Positions 31,437 through 38,089 of a DNA stretch of 64,000 bases are shown here, in pieces. The translations under genes and the position numbers were made by a program. The notes under the pieces were generated by a model. That model did no database searches. It saw only the letters and a list, made by a program, of their open reading frames with translations, and had not been told where the DNA came from. How positions within the stretch are numbered: position 1 is the first letter of the stretch; each line of letters opens with the position of its first letter. The DNA is from Bradyrhizobium altum (GTDB lineage Bacteria; Pseudomonadota; Alphaproteobacteria; Rhizobiales; Xanthobacteraceae): contig NZ_JACMYP010000010.1 of NCBI RefSeq assembly GCF_020889705.1, forward strand, positions 1-64,000. The letters run 5' to 3'.

Positions 31437-33461
31437 TCAGGTCTTGCTGTCCGGCCGGTGCAAATAATCCTCGGTGGTGCGGGGCGGCGCGCGTTCCGGC
31501 ACGCCCTCGAACGGATCGAACTGTTGTTCGCTCATCACGATCACGCGGCAATCCGCGCACATCCTGATGGCGTCGAGGCGTTTGTCGCCCGCTGGATACA
31601 TCCAGTGCCGGCCCTCGAGCTTGGCCGCGATCCGGTCAATCGTGCTCTTCACGCCGAACGCCGTGCCGCAGCGGATGCAAAGCGCAGGCTCTTCCTCCTT
31701 GATCACGACAGCGGCCGCGCGGCCGGCGTGGAAATCGATCTGGGGCTTCAGCGTGATGACCTTCTCGGGACAGGTGCTCTGGCACAGGCCGCATTGCACG
31801 CAGGCGTCTTCGACGAATTTGAGCACCGGGCGCTCGGGATCGTCGCGGAGCGCCCCGGTCGGGCAGACGGAAACGCAGGACAGGCACAGCGTGCATCCAG
31901 CGGTATCAACGTTCACTGCGCCAATCGGAGCGCCCTGAGGTAGGGCAATGACGTCGACCGGTTTCGGCGCGAGGCGATGCAGTTCGCTCAACGCGAAGCG
32001 AAGCAGGTCGCGCCGCTTGCCGACGGTCTTGAACGTGGCAGGCGTCTTCACCGCAGTGAATTGCCCGATGCCCTTCAGTTGCTCCAGCAGTGCATCGGGA
32101 TCATCCGTTTCCATCGTCGCGACCCGGCGCCCGTCAAACCCGAGGCCAGAAAGGATGGCCTCTGCCATGCCGACCGTCTGCGCGAGGCCGGTCACGTCGT
32201 GCCGCGGCTTGCCGCGGAGCAAGAACCGGAACGCGGCCGCTCCGTAGGCAAAGGCGCCGATGACAGCCTCGAGTCCGACCTGCGTCACTTCGTTGACGGC
32301 CAGCGGGATGACCTCGGCGGGCAGACCGTCCCCGTGCCTCGCAAGCACGTCGATCAAAGGTGTGCCGTGCTGGCCATCGTGCAGCAACAGGATGGGGTTC
32401 GATCCACCCGCCTGATGATAGGCGAGCAGCATGGCGCGGATGGTGTGAAGCTGGATGTCCGCAGGCGGCAACGCGTAGGACGCCGCGCCCGTCGGGCAGG
32501 CGGCGGCGCATTGGCCGCAGCCGGCGCAAATCTCGGCGTTGATGGCGACGTGATTGCCGGCCGGCGTGATCGCACTCGTGGGACATAGATCGAGACAGCG
32601 ATGGCAGCCGGTCAGATTCGAGCGCGAATGGGCGCAAAGGTCGGGCGTGAACTCGATATATCTGGGCTTGTCGAAACGTCCGACGAGATCCCGCGCGCTC
32701 AGCACGGTGCGCAGCACGGCGCTCGGGTCCTTGGGATCAGCTCGCAGATAGCCATCGCGCAGATCATGTGCCGGGAACAGTGGTCTTTCTCCCGATAGGT
32801 CAAGGACGATGTCGCAGTGCGAGGTGACCCCGCTGCGGGGATTTTCAAAGAGGTAGTGATCGCGCGAGGACGGGCGTGGGCGGGCGTAATCGTCGATCGT
32901 GAGCTCGAAAGCGCTAAAATGTCCTCTGGCGGTACGGATCGTTCCCTTCACGACCGGGAAGGGAGTTGCCACAGGCGCGGCGATCTCGCCGAACTCCCTC
33001 AGCATCACCGTCACATCGAGATGATCCGAAAGCAGCCGTCCGGCTTCGATCGCCGCCTCATCCCGGCCATAGATCAGGATGACTCCGTCGCTCTCAAGCG
33101 TGACCAGCGGATAATCCGGCGCCTGCACGGCGCTCGCTGCGAGCAGCGCCGCCATTTTCGGGCCAGCTTGTGCGCCTTCGGTCGACCAGCCTGCCGTCTC
33201 GCGAATGTTTGCGAAAGCGATCGGCGCGGCACCCCCGCCGGCTTCCGCCTCAAACAAGGATTGCTGATAAGTGCAGGCAACGGTCAGCTGGCCTTCCGTC
33301 TTTGCGGCTGCGTGAAACTGGTCGAGCTCTGGCCCGCACAGGTGATGAAAGCTCTTGATGTCGCTATTGCCGCATCCGCGCTTGATCGCGGCCGCATCAA
33401 GCCGCATCGTGTCTTCACACGAGCAAATCAGGATGGTCTTCGCTGGCTGCTCCAGGTTCAT
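31437..33461 (-). CDS. Four-cluster 4Fe-4S ferredoxin-like protein
   Basis: A 674-residue protein from ATG 33461. Four 4Fe-4S motifs are visible as two pairs: CHRCLDLCPTSAI, CAGCGQCAAACPTGA, CTLCLSCVSVCPTGAL and CVQCGLCQSTCPEKVI. Additional cysteine pairs occur near the C-terminus (CIRCGTAFG, CADCRVIVM). The N-terminal half has the start ILICSCEDTMRLD. It is divergent from the accessory genes of formate dehydrogenase and probably carries electrons from, or helps assemble, that enzyme. Confidence 0.82.
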   Translation of the reverse strand: MNLEQPAKTILICSCEDTMRLDAAAIKRGCGNSDIKSFHHLCGPELDQFHAAAKTEGQLTVACTYQQSLFEAEAGGGAAPIAFANIRETAGWSTEGAQAGPKMAALLAASAVQAPDYPLVTLESDGVILIYGRDEAAIEAGRLLSDHLDVTVMLREFGEIAAPVATPFPVVKGTIRTARGHFSAFELTIDDYARPRPSSRDHYLFENPRSGVTSHCDIVLDLSGERPLFPAHDLRDGYLRADPKDPSAVLRTVLSARDLVGRFDKPRYIEFTPDLCAHSRSNLTGCHRCLDLCPTSAITPAGNHVAINAEICAGCGQCAAACPTGAASYALPPADIQLHTIRAMLLAYHQAGGSNPILLLHDGQHGTPLIDVLARHGDGLPAEVIPLAVNEVTQVGLEAVIGAFAYGAAAFRFLLRGKPRHDVTGLAQTVGMAEAILSGLGFDGRRVATMETDDPDALLEQLKGIGQFTAVKTPATFKTVGKRRDLLRFALSELHRLAPKPVDVIALPQGAPIGAVNVDTAGCTLCLSCVSVCPTGALRDDPERPVLKFVEDACVQCGLCQSTCPEKVITLKPQIDFHAGRAAAVVIKEEEPALCIRCGTAFGVKSTIDRIAAKLEGRHWMYPAGDKRLDAIRMCADCRVIVMSEQQFDPFEGVPERAPPRTTEDYLHRPDSKT

Positions 33462-33519
33462 CCCTCCCGAGAAGACGACGAATGGCGGGCTCGCGCCGAT
33501 CCTTTGCCTCGTGTAGATA

Positions 33520-34308
33520 TTGTCAATCGGGAAAAAGGGGAAAGTGGAGGACGGCCTGCGGTCGATCCCAACCAGCCACGTTGCCACGGCGCAACCAATC
33601 CGATTGCCGCCACCCTTCACCTTGGTCCGGTTGCGCGAGAGCGGAGATGCGTTTGCCCATGCATGCCGCATTGCACCCGAAAGCGGTGCCGGCACGCTGG
33701 TCTACGTCGGGCGGTTCGACCTCGCCGAGTTCGCGGTGGTGCTGGAGCCGGCCGAGCCGCTGATCACCGCGCGCCGCGCCTTCTACGCCGGCATGGTTGC
33801 CCTGACGGACGCCCCGCGCGCCTGTGCGCCGCTGGCCAAGGAGGTCGCGGTCGGTTGGCCGGATGCGGTGCGCGTCGACCGAGGGCTGATTGGAGGGGGG
33901 CGGCTGGGCTGGCCCGCATCCGCTGATGAGGACGAGCCGCCCGACTGGCTCGTATTCGGCGCCATGATCCGGACAGTCATGATGACCGATGATCCCGGCC
34001 TTCGTCCTCTGGCCTCCGCCTTGGATGCGGAGGGGTTTGGCGAGGCCGGCGCCGCAGAGGTGACCGAGAGCTTTGCGCGGCACCTAATGCGGGCGATCGA
34101 CAGCTGGCAGGTCGATGGATTTGACAGCGTCGCGCGCGACTATCTCAGCCGCATCCCCCGCGAGCGGCAAACGGTTCGACGCATCGATGATCGCGGAAAT
34201 CTGCTCACGCGCCGCATCGGCAGGGACACGACTGCACAGGCAGACCTTGTTCAGGCGCTCGCCACGCCATCCTGGCTCGATCCTGATCTTGGAGGGCCAA
34301 GGCGGTGA
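33520..34308 (+). CDS. Biotin/lipoate protein ligase-like (DUF4444) protein
   Basis: The family sequence starts at RLPPPFTLVRLRESGDAFAH, then GAGTLVYVGRFDLAEFAVVL, AVGWPDAVRVDRGLIGGGRL, the last part being the ligase-like core. The C-terminal half includes SFARHLMRAIDSWQVDGFDS. No ATG opens this frame; TTG 33520 or GTG 33544 are candidates. It heads a tightly overlapping operon with the following four genes, which accompany FDH3 formate dehydrogenase in related bacteria. A role in cofactor or protein maturation is inferred. Confidence 0.75.
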   Translation: MSIGKKGKVEDGLRSIPTSHVATAQPIRLPPPFTLVRLRESGDAFAHACRIAPESGAGTLVYVGRFDLAEFAVVLEPAEPLITARRAFYAGMVALTDAPRACAPLAKEVAVGWPDAVRVDRGLIGGGRLGWPASADEDEPPDWLVFGAMIRTVMMTDDPGLRPLASALDAEGFGEAGAAEVTESFARHLMRAIDSWQVDGFDSVARDYLSRIPRERQTVRRIDDRGNLLTRRIGRDTTAQADLVQALATPSWLDPDLGGPRR

Positions 34309-34799
34309 AAAAGGCGGTGAAACTTCTGCGCACCATCGCGCTCGATGCTTCAGACACCTTCGTGTTCGACGCGCCGGCAGTATCGGGCGAATGGGCCGTC
34401 TCCGGCGCCTTCCGCTTCTGCGACCAGGATCCGGCGAAGCTGAGCGGAAAGGCGCGCGCCGCCTTCCGTAGCGGCTTCCTCGGCGTGCAATCCTGGGGAT
34501 GGTCGACGTTGACGCAGATTGTTCCGGCGAGCGAAGACGATTGCCAGACGCTGATCGAGCTCCTAGCCAGGCAACTCGTTGATCGGTTCGGCGCACCGGA
34601 CATGGCAGTCGCGCGGATTGCTGCAGAAGAGGAAGTCGCCTTTGCGCAGTCGCTCTGCACGCACCCGATCAGTTCGCTCATTGCGGTTCACCGTTCGGCG
34701 CGCGATGGCGAGGTCCACGAGGCCTTCCGCAAGCTGCAACTGCGCGAAGGGCAGGGGCATGGCAAGGCGTTCTCGTTCATGGAAGTCGAGGATGAATGA
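34305..34799 (+). CDS. DUF6505 family protein
   Basis: A 164-residue protein with GTG start overlapping the preceding stop. It reads LLRTIALDASDTFVFDAPAV, SGEWAVSGAFRFCDQDPAKL, FRSGFLGVQSWGWSTLTQIV, the DUF6505 pattern. The gene ends inside the start of the next one. Found with FDH3 operons; likely an assembly or maturation factor, by context only. Confidence 0.75.
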   Translation: MKKAVKLLRTIALDASDTFVFDAPAVSGEWAVSGAFRFCDQDPAKLSGKARAAFRSGFLGVQSWGWSTLTQIVPASEDDCQTLIELLARQLVDRFGAPDMAVARIAAEEEVAFAQSLCTHPISSLIAVHRSARDGEVHEAFRKLQLREGQGHGKAFSFMEVEDE

Positions 34800-35799
34800 T
34801 TTCTGGATCGCATGTGGACATCATCTGCTCGATCGCGACGAGAGCGGGGGGCTTCGTGTTACCGACGAATTCTTGAAGGCTTATTTTGCTCGTCCCGAGC
34901 TGATGCCGCCGAAGGACGCGTGCCTGGTCGAACAAAGACTGCATCGCGGGATGCTTGCCGATCCGCGCCAGGCGGTCGGTGCGGATGAGGTCACTGCGAT
35001 CGCCGATGAGGACGCGCGGGAGAACTGGCGCTTCGTGCTGGGGTTTCGCGATCTCATGTTGCGGCACCCAACGCTCGAAGCTGCGTATCTCGCGGCCGTA
35101 CGCTCGCGATCAAACGACCTGCCGCCGCTGTTCATCAATCAGCTCGTGCAGGTGATCCTGCGCAACGCTCTTGATGGCAACGACGATCCCTCCGTGCTGC
35201 GTGCCGCCGAGCTGTTCTTCCGACCGCAGCGGATCCTTCCGCACGAACAGGCCTTGCTGCTTGGCGATGAAGAGGTCGTCGGTGGTCGCAGCCCGACGCC
35301 CATCTTGTCGTTGAACTCGATGCTGGATACCAAGACGGACGCCCAGCTCGATGTATTGAGCGAAGAAAACGCCGAGACCTATTGGGAACGCAGCGACCGG
35401 TTCGATATGGCCCTCGATCTGTCCACAGGTGCGCGAGGGCCTCGCGCACTGGCGCAGGTGATGACGCGCTGGGTTTCCCATCTGCTCGGGATCGATGTCG
35501 CCATTGAGCCGTTGACGGAACTACGCGAGGTGAGCCTGAGCTGGTATATTGGACTGGACGCTGACGCCACCAGGATGGGCGATCGGCTTTGGCACGGCGA
35601 CGAGCTTGACGAGCACAGCGCAGGGCGAGTGCTTTCGCTGTTTCGCCTGACCTTTGCGGATCCTGGCCTCGCCGGGGGGACCTTGCGGGGCGAGCCGGTC
35701 TATCTGATCCTGGCGATGACAGCCGATCAGAAGCTCCGCATGAAACCGCAGAATCTGTTGACGGGACTGCCGATCAAGCGCCTGGAAGCCATCTCATGA
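34792..35799 (+). CDS. DUF6352 family protein
   Basis: From ATG 34792: MNDFWIACGHHLLDRDESGG, LRVTDEFLKAYFARPELMPP, then a helical protein with LFINQLVQVILRNALDGND and DVLSEENAETYWERSDRFDM. At 335 residues it fits DUF6352 proteins linked to FDH3. The start overlaps the previous gene by 8 bases; the end overlaps the next by 4 (ATGA). The longer start at 34579 is rejected because it only shadows the preceding gene. Confidence 0.75.
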   Translation: MNDFWIACGHHLLDRDESGGLRVTDEFLKAYFARPELMPPKDACLVEQRLHRGMLADPRQAVGADEVTAIADEDARENWRFVLGFRDLMLRHPTLEAAYLAAVRSRSNDLPPLFINQLVQVILRNALDGNDDPSVLRAAELFFRPQRILPHEQALLLGDEEVVGGRSPTPILSLNSMLDTKTDAQLDVLSEENAETYWERSDRFDMALDLSTGARGPRALAQVMTRWVSHLLGIDVAIEPLTELREVSLSWYIGLDADATRMGDRLWHGDELDEHSAGRVLSLFRLTFADPGLAGGTLRGEPVYLILAMTADQKLRMKPQNLLTGLPIKRLEAIS

Positions 35800-36308
35800 G
35801 CTCCGCCCTGCCAATCCTGCGTATCCCCGTCGGCATCGTCGTCGAACGGCGCGAGGCGGATTCGCCCTGGGTGGATTTCATCTGGCGGAGCGCCGCCGCG
35901 TTGCCTGACGAACCGGACACGGAGGCCTGGACAATCCTGCGCGAGCAGGACGGCACGACCTTGTTCTATGCCGGCAGCGCAACGGTTGATTTGTACGTGT
36001 CGGAAACCGCGCGTTATCGTGACAATCTCGCCTCCGGCATACCGAGCATCTGGGTGGTCTTGAGCCCATCCGAGGGGGCTTGGCCTTATGCGGTCGCCGC
36101 GGCGACCGCTGATCCTGCGGAAGGAGAGGGGTTTACCGAGGCCGCTGACAATCTGGTTGAAGCCGTGCCGATGCCAGAGGTGGTGCGCGAGGTGATTGAA
36201 AGCTTCATCGCCGAACACCACGTCGAGAGAGAGTTCGTCAAACGCGAGCGAAGGCGCGCCGATCCCGAGGCCCTGGCGCGTCGGCAGCATGAAAGCGGGC
36301 AAGAATGA
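35796..36308 (+). CDS. DUF3305 protein
   Basis: A 170-residue protein: ILRIPVGIVVERREADSPWV, DFIWRSAAALPDEPDTEAW, FYAGSATVDLYVSETARYRD, IPSIWVVLSPSEGAWPYAVA. This is the DUF3305 pattern, commonly paired with DUF3306 next to formate dehydrogenases. The basic C-terminal helix (EREFVKRERRRADPEALARR) may contact a partner. Translationally coupled on both sides. Confidence 0.82.
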   Translation: MSSALPILRIPVGIVVERREADSPWVDFIWRSAAALPDEPDTEAWTILREQDGTTLFYAGSATVDLYVSETARYRDNLASGIPSIWVVLSPSEGAWPYAVAAATADPAEGEGFTEAADNLVEAVPMPEVVREVIESFIAEHHVEREFVKRERRRADPEALARRQHESGQE

Positions 36309-36913
36309 CTGAGGAAGAATTCCTTGCGCGCTGGTCGCGCCACAAGCGCGAGGCAAAGTCGAGCATTCCGGCTCCGCAAACGGCCAAGCCTGCCAGCGAG
36401 ACCCCAGCGCCATGCACGGAGGTCGAGGTCGCCCCCGAAGTCGATCTTGCGAGCCTGCCGTCCATCGATTCAATCACGGCCATGACGGACATCACCGTAT
36501 TCCTGCGCGAAGGTATTCCGCGGGAATTGACCCGCGCAGCGCTTCGCAGCGCCTGGACGGCCGATCCGGCGATCCGCGATTTTGTTGGTCTGGCCGAGAA
36601 CGCCTGGGATTTCAACGATCCGAACGCCATGCCGGGGTTCGGACCGCTCGATTGCTCGCAGGCTGAGCTGGCCGCCTGGGTCGACCGGATTGTCGGTGGC
36701 CTGCGTAACGCGGCAGAGGCACAGCCTGACACGCCGACGCAGTTGCCGGAGTTCTCGGACGTTCCGAACACGGATGTGGTGCACTCTGCTATGCGTACAG
36801 AGAAGCCTGATCAAGCGGACCACACGGAGATCGCGACTTCCGTTGCACCGCAACCGACCACGGAAGCGGATGCAGTTCGGCGCTGCACACACGGCGGTGC
36901 CCTGCCTCGCTAA
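36305..36913 (+). CDS. DUF3306 protein
   Basis: A 202-residue protein beginning MTEEEFLARWSRHKREAKSS, the usual DUF3306 start, with SLPSIDSITAMTDITVFLRE and REGIPRELTRAALRSAWTAD. It partners DUF3305. The last 60 residues are probably disordered. Its start overlaps the previous gene (ATGA). Confidence 0.82.
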   Translation: MTEEEFLARWSRHKREAKSSIPAPQTAKPASETPAPCTEVEVAPEVDLASLPSIDSITAMTDITVFLREGIPRELTRAALRSAWTADPAIRDFVGLAENAWDFNDPNAMPGFGPLDCSQAELAAWVDRIVGGLRNAAEAQPDTPTQLPEFSDVPNTDVVHSAMRTEKPDQADHTEIATSVAPQPTTEADAVRRCTHGGALPR

Positions 36914-36996
36914 TGTTGCGACCAAAGGCTATAGCCTCAAGCTATGGGTCGGCGATTGACCATCTGCGGAACCAGGTCTACGCTTCGTTAGCGCTT

Positions 36997-37010
36997 TGTT
37001 GCGCAAGCAA
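36997..37010. promoter_or_regulatory. Possible operator: TGTTGCGCAAGCAA
   Basis: An imperfect palindrome around TTGCGCAA, 37 bases before the start of the HTH-TorD gene. It is the only palindrome seen in the 130-base gap. An autoregulatory site for the HTH part is possible. Confidence 0.3.
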
Positions 37011-37046
37011 AATCAGTCACTCGGGTCTCAGGCAACAGAGGTCCTT

Positions 37047-37838
37047 ATGCGTGACGCCGGGCTTGATCGCGCCATTGACGCCGCAGGCGGCGTGGCTCAG
37101 CTTGCGCGCAAGATCCGCATCAGCCAGCCCTCGGTTTCGAACTGGAGCAAGGTACCCGCTCAGCGGGTGATTGCGGTGGAAGCGGCAACGGGTGTTCCCC
37201 GCGCCGAACTGCGGCCTGATCTCTATCCTGATCACCATCACGAGCGCACGGTATCGCCAGAGAGCATCGATCCGATCGATGTCGCGCGAGCGCAGGAATA
37301 TGCCCTTCTCGCCGCCTTGCTCGCGGTTGCACCGTCCAAGAGCTTGCTCGATCTGCTTGCAGGCTTGAGCGGAGATGGGACGCCGCTTGGACAGGCTCAC
37401 GCCGCCTTGGCGGAAGCCGCGATGCGCACGATCGCAGGTCAAGTCGAGCGCGAATATTTTGACCTGTTCGTCGGTCTCGGCCGCGGTGAGTTGCTGCCTT
37501 ACGAGTCCTATTATTTGACCGGCTTCCTCAACGAACGGCCGCTGTCACGCTTGAGGGCCGATCTCGCTGCGCTCGGCATCGAGCGCGCCGCGAACAGTTC
37601 TGAGCCTGAGGATCATGCCGCCATGCTCTGCGAGGTCATGGCAGGAATGGTTGGCGGCCGCTTGGAAGCGTCGTTCGAGGCGCAGCGCGCCTTGTTCGAC
37701 AAACACATCTCGCCATGGATGGGACGTCTGTTCGCCGACTTGGAGCAGGCGGCAAGTGCAAAATTCTATCGTGTGGTTGGCACCCTCGGCCGCCTGTTTA
37801 TCGAAATCGAGATGCAAGGATTCACCTTCGCCAATTGA
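37047..37838 (+). CDS. HTH (Cro/YdaS-like)-TorD chaperone fusion
   Basis: From ATG 37047, residues 1-60 form a Cro/YdaS-like helix-turn-helix: MRDAGLDRAIDAAGGVAQLA, RKIRISQPSVSNWSKVPAQR, VIAVEAATGVPRAEL. Residues 80-263 form a TorD/DmsD chaperone: LLAALLAVAPSKSLLDLLAG, EREYFDLFVGLGRGELLPYE, SYYLTGFLNERPLSRLRADL. TorD proteins bind twin-arginine signal peptides and guide molybdoenzyme maturation. The HTH may couple apoenzyme level to transcription. It precedes the structural genes and follows AGAGG. Confidence 0.85.
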   Translation: MRDAGLDRAIDAAGGVAQLARKIRISQPSVSNWSKVPAQRVIAVEAATGVPRAELRPDLYPDHHHERTVSPESIDPIDVARAQEYALLAALLAVAPSKSLLDLLAGLSGDGTPLGQAHAALAEAAMRTIAGQVEREYFDLFVGLGRGELLPYESYYLTGFLNERPLSRLRADLAALGIERAANSSEPEDHAAMLCEVMAGMVGGRLEASFEAQRALFDKHISPWMGRLFADLEQAASAKFYRVVGTLGRLFIEIEMQGFTFAN

Positions 37839-37868
37839 CCACCCACACGTTGGTTCGGGAGAGATGCG

Positions 37869-38078
37869 ATGAGCGATGAAAAGAAAGCGACCGTCGGACG
37901 CCGCGACTTCCTCCGCAAGGTTGGCATCGGCACGGTGGGCGCTGGCGCCACGCTGGCGACGCCACTCGTCGGCTCCGCTGAGGCCGACAGCGAGAACAAC
38001 GATGAGAAGCGCAAGGCGCGCTACAAGGAATCCGATCACGTGAAGGCTTACTACCGCGTCAACCGCTATCCCGCCTGA
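37869..38078 (+). CDS. Formate dehydrogenase region twin-arginine small protein
   Basis: A 69-residue protein with GRRDFLRKVGIGTVGAGATL, a twin-arginine signal, and a short charged tail (RYKESDHVKAYYRVNRYPA). It matches the short protein that precedes FdhA in such operons. It may be an escort or a small structural part. Eleven bases separate it from the alpha subunit. Confidence 0.85.
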   Translation: MSDEKKATVGRRDFLRKVGIGTVGAGATLATPLVGSAEADSENNDEKRKARYKESDHVKAYYRVNRYPA

Positions 38079-38089
38079 GGGAGGCTGCC

